A stretch of 64,000 bases of DNA from Opeltia flavorubescens (lineage: Eukaryota; Ascomycota; Lecanoromycetes; Teloschistales; Teloschistaceae): NCBI GenBank assembly GCA_000442125.1, contig KE546984.1:620001-684000 (forward strand), in the 5' to 3' direction. The number at the start of each line of letters is the position of its first letter. The stretch's first letter is position 1. The notes below the pieces were generated by a model. The model was given only the letters and a program-made list of their open reading frames with translations, searched no databases and had not been told where the DNA came from. Shown piece after piece: positions 1 to 10,153 of the stretch. Made by a program: the position numbers and the translations under genes.

Positions 1-1
1 T

Positions 2-577
2 AAATATCCGACCTGCAGACCAAGACCCATCCCTCAATGCCTTGACGAGTTGCGCAAGATCACAGAGATCTTCACCGAAACGACTTACAATTTCTGCCTT
101 GTGAACTATTACGCCAGCGGTGCGGACAGCATCTCTTATCACAGCGATGATGAGCGCTTCTTAGGCCCACTTCCTGCGATTGCATCTTTCTCATTCGGTG
201 CAAAGCGCGACTTCCTGATGAAACATAAGCCTATACCTCCCAAAGACGGCAACACCGTCGCAGATGAGATCAATCATGCAAAACCGTTGAAACTTCCATT
301 GGCGAGTGGAGACATGGTATTGATGCGAGGGAAGACTCAGGCAAATTGGCTCCACAGTATACCTAAAAGGAAAGGTGGGGAAAGCGATAAAGGCAGGATC
401 AATATCACATTCAGGAAGGCTATGGTGAAAGGGGGTACAGAGAATTACTATCAATATAACGTTGGCTCTGGTGGAGTATGGACATGGGACGACAAGAGAC
501 AAGAGATGAAACAGTGGCAGTCGAAGAATGAATGTTCGCAACCTCTGTTGTCCAGGACATCGTTGACAACGGTTTAA
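2..577 (+). CDS. AlkB-like 2-oxoglutarate/Fe(II) dioxygenase, 5' partial
   Basis: The frame is open to the left edge, so the true start lies outside; 191 residues are visible. Seen: a conserved block NYYASGADSISYHSDDE with the iron-binding H-x-D triad members (His-Ser-Asp), a distal iron ligand in WLHSIPKR, and the 2-oxoglutarate-binding RINITFR (R-x-N-x-T-F-R). This set defines the AlkB family, which removes alkyl groups from DNA or RNA bases by oxidation. The tail NYYQYNVG after the last Arg is a pattern I know from fungal ALKBH2/3-type proteins. The substrate (DNA, RNA or both) cannot be decided from the sequence. Nothing is visibly broken. The neighbour starts 350 bp downstream on the same strand. 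Confidence 0.9.
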   Translation, partial: KYPTCRPRPIPQCLDELRKITEIFTETTYNFCLVNYYASGADSISYHSDDERFLGPLPAIASFSFGAKRDFLMKHKPIPPKDGNTVADEINHAKPLKLPLASGDMVLMRGKTQANWLHSIPKRKGGESDKGRINITFRKAMVKGGTENYYQYNVGSGGVWTWDDKRQEMKQWQSKNECSQPLLSRTSLTTV

Positions 578-929
578 TACGATGCTCATGATCCTCCGAC
601 GACTCTACAGACTTCCGCGCCGATGAACCATACACGTAATTTAACGAAGGACGACGTTCCTCGATATCTCTAAGCAGCCTCTGTGATTGACCGTCAATTA
701 TTGACAACACTGTCTTCTACTGCGGTAAGAACCGTTTCTGCATCAGCCGTGCGCATATCATGTCGATGACGAATTACTGAGCGGCAATACAAGTCGGAGG
801 TATATTTGGATCTTGGTTTATCGTCGAAGCGCGTGGAATACGCTTCCCACGGGTTTATATAATTTACAGCACTATCCGTTAAGCCTTGAGGTATCCTAGA
901 TGTGGATGCGCGACGGTTAATCTCCGATC
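578..929. other. Intergenic, 352 bp
   Basis: Separates two same-strand genes. It must hold the 3' end of the AlkB-like gene and the promoter of the M35-like gene. The only element I can point to is the TATA-like stretch at 856-862; no other ORF or repeat stands out. Confidence 0.6.
856..862 (+). promoter_or_regulatory. TATA-like box upstream of M35-like gene
   Basis: TATATAA lies 68 bp before the ATG at 930, in otherwise mixed sequence. Position and sequence suit a core promoter, but such short strings also occur by chance. Confidence 0.3.
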
Positions 930-2168
930 ATGGCCGGAAATCTCTTTCAGAACTTACAATTACTGTATACGATCCTTTTGCTGGTACAGCCTGCGTCTAG
1001 TCTGCTGGTTGGCTGGATTAGGCCATCACCAAACCCTTTTGCCATCGAGATCATAATCAAGAATCCAACAGAACAAACGATATCTGTCCTAAAATGGAAT
1101 AACATCTTCGATACAGTTACCCCTTTGCCTTATTCATTTGACGTTCGAGATGACCAAGGCTACCCCATACAATTGGCCACAACATATGCAATGCGTGCAG
1201 GCATGACCGATGCCGATTTTCATCATCTTCCTCCAGAAGCAAATTTCTCTGTTACTCACGATTTAAGATCTTGGGTACAAACTAATCCGAATCGCCTTTA
1301 CGGCAACGTCACGGTTGGCCTCCCAGGCGGTCTCAGAGGTGTCATGCATGATGGGACATGGACAGTGCCAACCGCAGCAGCGGCAAACCTAACAGGCAAA
1401 TCACCAAAGTTGGGTGACTTTACAGCTGCTGGACTTCAAGACATTCAGCTAGATTCATTCCGAACATCCCGGAACCTTGGCCCTCTTTTTGAAAGCAATG
1501 TTCCAGCACCCACGGTCCGTCAAGGTGGAATTGAAGTCGATGAAAATGACTGTCAAGGCCCAGGCAAAACGAACGTGACGTTCGCCCTCCATGATGCTGG
1601 TATCTATGCCAAGGCTTTGTCTTCGGCAGCCGAAGGGAAATCCAACGCTATGTTTTCAAACTATTTCCTCTCCATCGCTCGGCCTACTGTGAGCAGAGTT
1701 GCTTCGTCGGCGCAGAGAGCCATCTACGGACAAGGTCCGCGTGTAGGTGTATATTGTACCAATCGCGGGAATATATGTGGTTCAAGCACCAATATTCTGG
1801 GTCATACGTCTACACCATCATGGCTCAGTGATAACCAGATAGTGCTTTGCCCTAGGGCGTTGGCGCTTCCCCTGGCACCCCCGCCATGCTCTAAGCGTCC
1901 AGGAGTACAAGTCAGCGCAACAGCATCCCACGTCATGCTACATTTGATACTAACTCTCAACAACGTCGTTGGAGAAACGATAAATGGCAATGTCTACGGG
2001 TCGGGCCCTTGCCAGTTGTTGAAAAGCTCTCGCCTCTTAAGGACCACGCAGAACCCGGACAGCTATGCGCAGCTTGCTATTGCCCAATGGGCATACGGCC
2101 TTGGACCACCGTCATACCACGGACCGAAGTGTCCACCACCTATCGGTGTTGTTCCGGGGAATCAATAA
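930..2168 (+). CDS. Secreted M35 (deuterolysin)-like protein, probable pseudoprotease
   Basis: A single exon of 412 residues. It opens with a signal peptide (hydrophobic run LLYTILLLV, small residues near 22-24) and a region like the deuterolysin propeptide (residues 25-145, with the IIIKNPTEQTISVLKWNN-type beta pattern). The mature-like region has paired cysteines (208, 276, 283, 307, 320, 361, 401). At the place of the zinc motif HExxH the protein reads H334-V-M-L-H338: both His are present but the catalytic Glu is Val. The third ligand motif GTxxDxxYG is replaced by GETINGNVYG with no Asp. M35 enzymes are secreted zinc endopeptidases; this copy should not hydrolyse peptides by that mechanism. 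Several N-x-S/T sequons fit secretion. Alternative: a diverged enzyme with another ligand set, which I consider unlikely. Confidence 0.75.
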   Translation: MAGNLFQNLQLLYTILLLVQPASSLLVGWIRPSPNPFAIEIIIKNPTEQTISVLKWNNIFDTVTPLPYSFDVRDDQGYPIQLATTYAMRAGMTDADFHHLPPEANFSVTHDLRSWVQTNPNRLYGNVTVGLPGGLRGVMHDGTWTVPTAAAANLTGKSPKLGDFTAAGLQDIQLDSFRTSRNLGPLFESNVPAPTVRQGGIEVDENDCQGPGKTNVTFALHDAGIYAKALSSAAEGKSNAMFSNYFLSIARPTVSRVASSAQRAIYGQGPRVGVYCTNRGNICGSSTNILGHTSTPSWLSDNQIVLCPRALALPLAPPPCSKRPGVQVSATASHVMLHLILTLNNVVGETINGNVYGSGPCQLLKSSRLLRTTQNPDSYAQLAIAQWAYGLGPPSYHGPKCPPPIGVVPGNQ

Positions 2169-3006
2169 AGAACATCGTGATTTCGTGCTGCTGCCAGAGA
2201 TTGAAACCGAGAGGGTTCTGTGGGGGACGGCCGTTGAAACGACGTGCCTTACTACTATCTATCTACCGATGATTGCACGAGTTACTGTGCTTCCACAAAT
2301 GTCTATGGAGAATGACGAAAAAACGCCTTATCAAGAGCAAATTTAACTTGTGCAACCGTATTCAACAATTCGAGATCCCAGTAAAGGGTTGTATTCCATG
2401 AACTAAATGGGCGGGCCACAACAATGACAGTTCTAAGGCGGAAATCACGTGTCGAGTAGATGCAGAACCAATTTTGTATTTGTACTACAAGCTCAGGCAT
2501 CCATAACATAAGCTACCCTTGAAGGCCTAGCCAAACGTAGCCTCCAGGCCTCCCATCAAGGACATAAATGTTGACCCTATGCTACAAGAGCTGTTGAGCG
2601 AGCTTCGCAAATCCTTAACACTGCATGCTCATTGTAGATAGTCGAGGTTTAGGATTATGGCTTTACTACCTTGGTCGCCTGCTAAGCCCAATGCCATTGA
2701 CTACACTAGCCTTGCATATATAATCTTACCATGTTTTCCAGCGAAAACAAAGTGATCGGACATCCTAAAGATCTCTAAGTTTTGTATCGAGTCCTGCGCC
2801 CCGCCCACAATCATTTACTCCATTTCTGATATTAGTTTTCTGCTTTCATTTCTCTCCAAAAAAAATGAGTTGTGAAGGACTAGAGGCTCGGACGCACGTC
2901 TGCGCATGCGGAGAATTTCTAAAGCCTACCACTTACTCGACATCGCGCCTTTGCGCCCGTTCTGCTCCTGCCGCCAATTTGCGATTCCCTCGGCCGGGGG
3001 ATAATA
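2169..3006. other. Intergenic, 838 bp
   Basis: Short overlapping frames just after the M35-like stop have no recognisable content. A TATATAA string at 2717-2723 and CT-rich stretches near 2810-2860 could belong to the promoter and leader of the next gene. No repeats seen. Confidence 0.5.
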
Positions 3007-5087
3007 ATGGAAGCTCTCACGTCAATAACTAATTATGCTGCGAGGGGTAGATTCCGTCTGTATATTCTTACCATGATTGTGTTTGCCTTCTTTGTAAAAA
3101 TCCTATGGATTTCCTTTTTTACGCAGTCGTCAAATGCCGTAGATTTATGGTGTGGGAAGGCTTATAGAGAAGGGTATGATGGCATACAAGACTCGATATG
3201 ATGCTAGGTGATTGATATTCTACCCAGAGACCCTTTGATTATTCCAGGCGGAGCGATACCAGAGCCAACCATATCTACAGTCCTCTTAATCGATGTCTCG
3301 ATTAGACCTTGCATGAGTTTCTATCTTGACGGAGAAGACGAGGCATCGTTCATCGTAGATGCCAAGGTGGTTTTCCAACCCTTTCTTATTTCATTGTATG
3401 TGGCTTATCAGTAATCCAGGCTTCATATATCCATGGACAACCTTACGGTAGCTCCGGCCAAGCTCTAAATGATCAAGATGAGCATCACGCCGCATCAAAA
3501 TCTACGAATATCCAAGGCCTCAAGGATGTTCTCCAAGTGAAAATTATAAATGCTGAAAATGGTGAACCTATTATTCCACAAGCAGCCATCGCTTTCAATG
3601 GAACGGGTAGAGAATACTCAATTTCCATGACCACTTTTAAATCTAGGGAAACCCCATGGCCTGTCACTCTTGAGCTCACCAAAAGAGATGGCACCAAATT
3701 CACTGCTACAACCCAATTAAACTATTTAGCCCAACCTCAAGGCCCCCAAAGCATGACGAGGATCGATAGTCTACGTGGTGGGCTACAAGTTAGATCCGAT
3801 ACTCCACAATGGGAACCATTCTTCCCTTACTCCTTCTACCTGGGTGGTCCTTGGCTAGAATCTAGTCCTGATAATATGAAAAAATTTAAGGATCTCGGCT
3901 ATAATATACTGCACATCATTCCCGGGGCAGATGGCATAGGCTACGACTTGGATCAATTAGATAATTGGTTCGATGAAGCGGAGCAATTAGGGCTATGGAT
4001 CATGTTCGACATGAGATGGACGTACATGAACCGCCAATATGTCCAAATCCAGGTGGAACGATACAGGAGTAGGAAGAACATGCTTCTTTGGTACACAGCC
4101 GACGAACCTGGTGAATCTCTGGCTGTGCCTGCAGCATACTCGTATCTCTAGAAGTGGTGCTGACTTTCGCATCCAGATGGCCGCGAGGACTCTCCAGATG
4201 CACCGGGTAATATCTACCCTTTCATCAAATCACTCGATCCCTACCATCCCATTTCCCTTTGCCTCAATTGTCAAAACTATTTCTTCCAAGAATACACTGC
4301 GGGTACCGACATTATTATGACAAGCACCTACCCCGTTGGGGCCAATACCGAGTATTCGACAATATACAAGTAAGTCGCTTAATTATCTTCACGATAATTA
4401 TATCGTTGCTGCCATCCAACTGTACATTCGCTTATCATTCCTCAACAAAGCACACCCGTCAATGCTACCTATGGCGACTGCGGCTGCGACAACTGCGACA
4501 ACTCTCCCACCTCAACACCTCTCTCCAACATTCCCTCCCGCATGGACCTCTATGCCCGCTTCCAGGAACAACTTGGCCTCGTGCCAAAACCCATCTGGTC
4601 CGTGCCGCAAGCATTCACGGCGCAGTCTTTCTGGTCGCGTACACCTACTCCCGAGGAAGTGATCGCTATGACAATGTTAAGCATCAACCACGGCACTACC
4701 GGGATCGTGATGTGGGCGTGGCCTACCTCAGACCCGATCATGGAGGCCACGAGCAAATTCAGTGCTTTGGTGACTAGCCCTGAGATTGTAAGGTTTTTGC
4801 TCGAGGGGCTGAGAGAGGCGGTCGGTGTGGATGGTAATGGGAAGGGGGTATTAGATGCGAGGGCTTGGAGATTCTATGATAGACTGCTGGTCAGTGTTGT
4901 CAATATGGCGGATGAGCCTGTAACGGGATTGGTCACGATTGATTTGCCAAATGATGTGAAGGTGGAGAGTGTAGGAAGGATGCTTTGGGGTGGTGGGAAC
5001 TGGAAGGCGCAAGGGTTGAGGACGGTGGAGAGAAACGGAATGGGGGTCGCTGAGAGTAGCCTTTTTGTTGTCGTACTTGATAATTGA
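3007..5087 (+). CDS. Membrane-anchored glycoside-hydrolase-like protein, 5 exons
   Basis: Model: 3007-3173, 3228-3366, 3420-4110, 4177-4369, 4451-5087 (608 residues). All four introns (54, 53, 66 and 81 bp) are GT-AG with matching phases; the intron 2 donor GTGGTT is weak. An N-terminal hydrophobic segment (about residues 19-36, LYILTMIVFAFFVKILW) is a signal anchor. After it comes a beta-rich domain (WCGKAYREG, PGGAIPEP, FYLDGEDEASF), then a TIM-barrel-like domain. Barrel signs are PFFPYSFYLGGPWL, WIMFDMRWTYMN, LLWYTADEPDG (Glu a candidate acid/base, as in the beta-4 DEP or NEP motifs of clan A glycosidases) and GIVMWAWPTSDP. Fungi hold uncharacterised proteins of this architecture; the substrate is unknown. 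The protein would sit in the secretory pathway facing the lumen or outside. Confidence 0.75.
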
Positions 5088-5811
5088 CAGGGAGACCCCA
5101 ACATTGTTCGTTCCCCTGAGACATTGAAGACCGTCAAATCGATGTATCGACTGCATGATCAAACGGCCTGGCTTGCCCACTCACTATCGATCCTTTTCTC
5201 TCTCGCTCCGGCGGAAACCAACGCTACCAAGCCATCTCCTCCTTTACAGTAATCAACCCCTCAGAGAACCATCCTCTAACAATGACACACCCGTACAATT
5301 CACAAAACATCCGCTAAAACACCCGATGAGAACGATTGGAGAATGCAACTTCCAACCCTACCCATGCAACCACATATCACATCCATCAGTCACTTGAGGT
5401 ACACCGGCATCAAACTCCCACATTCCAGCTCCTAGGCTACTTCATTCAGTATTCGAATTGAAACCGCAGATTCGATCCGACCCACAGATCGTCATTTTTA
5501 AAAAAAGCAGTGATGTGAAGCCAGGGGGTGATCCATTACATCCACACGATCTGATCCATGTCTCTTACAACACTCGACTGCGAAATACTTGAAGCGATGA
5601 AGAATTGGCCACAGAGCAGAAGGGAGCAATACTCACAATCACCATCTATCCTTTTCATTGCCAGTCCCTGCTCTCCTCATTGGACTGTAAAGACCGTTTC
5701 TCTAGCTAGCTTTCTCCTACCCAGCCAAATCAATCAATAAGCACACCACCATTGCTACCAAAAAGAGCCAAAACAAACAGGTAGGTCTATCACCCTCCAA
5801 AATGAATCCCT
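5088..5811. other. Intergenic, 724 bp, between convergent genes
   Basis: Contains only short unconvincing frames. Pyrimidine-rich and A-rich tracts (for example the A7 run near 5500) fit 3' ends of the two convergent genes. Nothing else seen. Confidence 0.5.
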
Positions 5812-6137
5812 TTACTTCCCCCGTCCCTGCCCCATCTCAGACCCCTGCGAAGCATTCTGGTTCCCATTTCGACCTTGCACGTTCTCCTTTCCATTGCCAT
5901 GGCTCATATTTTCGTTCCTGGCAGCGGCTGATTGAACGCGAGCGGAAGCACTGCCTTTGCCCATGTCGTTGCCGGATTTGGCCTGATGGATGTCAGCTTT
6001 AATGGGGATTTGAGGGTTGGGATTAAGTATCTAGAAACGAAGGAAGGAGAGGGAAAGGTGAATAGAAATACCTGATGAGATTGGATATTGGAGGCGGATT
6101 TCTTGTCCATCAGGTTGGAGGGGTTCATGATAGGCAT
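5812..6137 (-). CDS. Small SMP (seed maturation protein)-like fungal protein, 78 aa
   Basis: Too short to stand out as one ORF. Exons on the minus strand are 6137-6072 and 5982-5812, with an 89-bp intron (GTATTT...CATCAG, phase 0). The product has 78 residues, starts MPIMNPSNLMDKKSAS, and carries IQSHQAKSGNDMGKGS then ARVQSAAARNEN. The last part resembles the SMP domain (plant seed maturation proteins and many small fungal proteins, consensus around AAR-x-QSAAARNE). It is very hydrophilic, Gly/Asn/Gln rich at the C-terminus and without Cys, consistent with a disordered LEA-like stress protein. Family assignment is by eye; a role in desiccation or stress is only inferred. Confidence 0.65.
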
Positions 6138-6524
6138 GGTTCTTGATTTTTCTTGCTTGTAAGATGGCGATTTCTCTGGAATTCTCTTTCTGTCTTCAAC
6201 GACTATGATTATTCTACAGCATCAAGCATGGAACTTCCTCATTCTTATATCTCTCTGCTTGAAGGTTTGGGGAGAGACTTGTGACAGTTAGTTTCCTGTA
6301 GTTGTCAGGTGTGGTCTGAGTTTGTTGACTGATTGCTAGAGCCGAGACGGATGATTGATATAACGTGATGGACGCAAGTGAATGGGACGATGGGTGCCTG
6401 CACATATGGAACGGCAATGTGACTGAGTACAAAGTCCACACACTGGTTGTTTACTCGGTCATCCTATCCTAGTATATTTCCGTCTTTCTTTGCTAAGAAG
6501 CTCGCGAAATCATCTCCACGGTTT
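6138..6524. other. Intergenic, 387 bp
   Basis: Lies between the start of the SMP-like gene and the end of the PLC gene, both on the minus strand. It should hold the SMP-like promoter; I see no distinct motif or repeat. Confidence 0.5.
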
Positions 6525-8815
6525 TCAGGATAGTATTTTCTGAACGTTTACCAACAGACTGCCTTGACTGATCTCGCCAGCGGCATTCAAAAGATGAACG
6601 AATCGATATCCTGTCCTCAGACGATCGAGCCTTATGCAGGCCCATGCCGCCAGGTCGTCTTTCCCTAATTCATCGTCTTGAACCTTGAATCTAAATTGAC
6701 ACCTCCACGTTAGCGATGAGCGTAGCATCATGGTCTCCGCCAACAGCAGAAGTAGGTCTCAAAGAGAGACCAAGTGACCAGTTGCCATTCAGACCTCATT
6801 ATACGGATCGGCGACGGGTATGTCTCAACTCTTCCGCTAATGCAATGCGTCGCTATAATGATGCTGAACATCAAGAAAGGAACTCACCTCACGAAGCTTA
6901 ATTCCTCCACGACACCAGGCACATTCAAGAATTCCACTCGCTCCACTCTTTGACCGCCAAAGTCCGGATGAATTCCTCGACTGGACTTGGTCTTGGTTTT
7001 GTATTCGCCATCTTTACTCTTTCCGCCTCCCTCGATCGGGGCGGTAGTCCTCTCCTCTGGCTTTTCAACATGCAGCTCACATTTCACATAGGGTCTGAAA
7101 CCATCTGGCTTATCATCTCCAATTGGCAAAGGCAAGTTCTGAGCAGCAAGAATCTCAATGGACAGAAAAAGCGTCTTATGCGCAATAGCATCGCCTTGCG
7201 ACTCGTTGGATACGATAGCGTTTTGGCCGTGTTGCTGACCGCGATACTCCTTTGGCTTCAACACCCAACCAGAGCTACCCGCAAACATGCCTTCGTTCAA
7301 CATCGTCCCCGCATCATACTTCTGCCAATTCAGCGCAACAATCTGAACACCGCTGCGCCAGAAGACGGCCGGGTCCAGGTTTGACGATGAAACTCGAGTA
7401 CCAGATGGAAACGCTCGCATCAGATAGTTGCGGTTGTGTGAGAAAAGCGTGGGGCCCACTGTCTCGTGGACGTCCATGAACTTTTTTTCTGATAGGGAAA
7501 AGACGTGGCATGGAGCGGTTGCTTCGGGGGAAGAGAGGTCTTTGAAGTGATAACTGCGCGTATATACACCCAATGCGCTCAGAGCCTCAATGATGGAGCT
7601 TTTCTTCGCTTTCTTAGCGTCATCGGGGCCTTGATCATCAGAACTTGAAGACGACGAAGCTGACTTCTTACGTCGTAGGGACGGCGTAGACATCTGGGCC
7701 GTCACTTTTTCTGGCGCAACATACTTGACCTTGATCAGAATTTTTCGTCGCAGTTCACCAGGACTCGGTAACTGTTCACAGACGCTAGACAGAGGTCTGA
7801 CTAGCAAGCCCTTCCATATCTCTTCTATGATCTCTACCATCACTTCCTGCTGCTCCCTTCCCGCATGTACCTCGAGGCTGACTATGATAGGCAGGTCACT
7901 TGAAGTCACAGATTAGCTGCGTATGTCCGCTCCACAGATCATATTCAGTCCATACCTATGGACGAATGCCGCGTCACGGATGGCTATGCATACATCTCGG
8001 AATGAAACCTCCTTAGTCAACGTGTATCCATGCAACACCCTTGGCTCGGCTCTTGCAGCGGTGCTGGCAGACTTCCAAGGTGTAGGTAGGCTCAGTAGCT
8101 CCCCTTCTTCGGAGCGATTGGCAGCTGGCGAGACCTCATGCGATGAGTTCTTCGAATGGCGAGGCGATAACGACCGAGGGAGATGCGGTCGGAACTTGTG
8201 TTTCTTCTCTTGCACCTTCTCTTCTGCCTCGGTAGATAAAGTCCTTGAGTCACCATTCCACACGTCGATCTCGATGCAGCGACAGCCGCGAAGAAGAACC
8301 TGTTTGTCGTCTCACTAGTCAGCCCCTTTACAACTTCATCTCAAAGACAACCTCTCCGAGCACAGGTCTCAAAGACGGCATTGGTTGGAACGTACATTTT
8401 TGTAGGCATCCGTGCTAGCTTCACTGTAGAGCTGGTTACCTGTGAGATAAGTGTTGTGGCTGCTGTTGATAAAGTAGTTGGATATTGGATAGGTCAAGTC
8501 TTGTTCTGGTAGCTTCTCCGAGGCGTCCCCTAAGGACGAGGTCATGTAGCTCAAGAATTGGTCCATCTGGACCGGGGAAGAGTTTGGTGGTTCTTTCGGA
8601 GCTTCATGGCTACGTGGACCAGAGACGAGGTCTGTAGACGACGCTTCATGGCTGACTGTGGAAGATTGTATTTGGAACTCGTGACGTTGATTCGAGGACA
8701 GTGGACGCTCGCTGCTAGCAATAGATTTAAGGTAGGCGATGATAGCTGGAGATAGGGCTTGTGCAGTCGACGAAGCCGAGAGAGAACGATCTGGAACTTC
8801 GTAGCTGCTTGACAT
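6525..8815 (-). CDS. Phosphoinositide-specific phospholipase C, 4 exons
   Basis: Exons 8815-8396, 8299-7956, 7898-6888, 6690-6525 (646 residues). The 96-, 57- and 197-bp introns are GT-AG and phase-matched. The ATG at 8815 is chosen because a stop lies just upstream of the in-frame TTG at 8839. X box: about residues 110-300, with catalytic His120 in NSSHNTYLTG, EIDVWNG and the second His230 in VLHGYTLTKE; these two conserved patches are separated by a roughly 60-residue charged insert. A Ser/Lys-rich linker (about 319-356) precedes the Y box (about 357-470, GVYTRSYHF, SHNRNYLMRAFPSG, NWQKYDAGT, GWVLKP). A C2 domain follows (about 497-646, SIEILAAQNLP, YVKCELH, RFKVQDDELGKDD). No PH domain is seen. 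It cleaves PIP2 to IP3 and diacylglycerol. This short fungal form may be a signalling or nutritional enzyme. Confidence 0.95.
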
Positions 8816-10153
8816 GGTGTCTCGCAGAAAGCCGCTCAATTATGGTGATTCTAAGACCGCTGCATTGTCAAAGTCGAAGGTTCGGCATGTAGCTGGGTTG
8901 ACAAAGGCGGCAAGCACAGGTCGAGACCCGAGCCAAATTCTTGGTGAAGGAAAGAGCGATTGACTCAGATTTCATTCATATGGTAATAGCTTCATTCCCG
9001 TCAATGTATATCAGCTCCTACTAATTGTAGTGCGCAGTTGGAGGATTGTTGGTGCTGACGCGCAGCTGATAACGAATAGAGTAGAGTAGGGATGGAGATC
9101 ATGATCACCAGCTTCGTCAAAAGTCATCTGCGCTCCCAGCTTTGTATGTGATGTATTTGATTGTTTCAGCATCCTATATCTGACGTGATTCGTTATACAT
9201 TTCGCATGTTCTGGTCGGTGAACAATCCGTTCCCGGGTCAGGGCCTCCCTGGGCGACCGTTGAAGAATCAAGCTTTTTCCAAAAATAGACATACAACAAG
9301 TCTCAGACCTCCGACCACTATCGAAATAAGTGCCTTTTACATTCGACTCGTCCGATATTTGGGCAAAGAAATAGAGTATATGAAATCTGTGTCATTAGGT
9401 TTCCTTGCACCTTTCTAGACGGAGACCGAAAATCGTTCTTCTCGTCGTGGTCTCGAGAAGACGATGACATCCCACATCAAGTACCTACCAGGGCTTGGTT
9501 AAATAAGTCATTGTAAGATATGACTATCGTGTTTGAAGTTTAATTCAACGTGTCCTCTGATGCGATGTTCGATGAGGAGGTAAGGCTAATGGTGACATAA
9601 TGCTTGTTACTTCGATACAACGACGATGCAAAATACCTTCGAGGTATCGAGTCTTCGGTTTATGAGACGTGGACTACTTGAATCTTGACTTCATTCATTG
9701 CTCTTTCCAATACTCATAATTATAAACACCCTGATATGACTTTTGGCCCACGTAAGTCTGTTGCTTGTGCAACACGTTTTCTTATATCCTCACAACCCAT
9801 CCTCACCCCTAAACAGCGGGAATTGAGAGCTGTAGGATTGACGGTATCCTTTGTATCCTCCTTTACTCAGTCTACTCAAGGTAATATATCATTTCGGAAC
9901 TATTTATAATCTTACGACCTACCGTCATCCATCCTTTATCACCCCTTGATTCCCACTCCATTCTTTAGTTAACATACTCGTGGCACCTTTGGATGCAATG
10001 GAATCGGAGAATCTCCCGCTTGTGGTAGCTCAAACAGAATCTAGAAAAGACATCATCAATGTAGCAGTAACGTAGGTCATATGCGCATACTCGTCTACTT
10101 CAATTGACGGAAATAGAGAAGCACTCAATACCCGAGCTCCAGATGTTTCTCGG
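8816..10153. other. Intergenic, 1.34 kb, divergent promoters
   Basis: Separates the PLC gene (minus) from the RS-rich gene (plus), so both promoters should lie here. ORFs of 74-93 codons in it lack family features and favourable composition. T-rich leader-like sequence is seen near 9690-9960. No repeat or RNA gene recognised. Confidence 0.5.
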
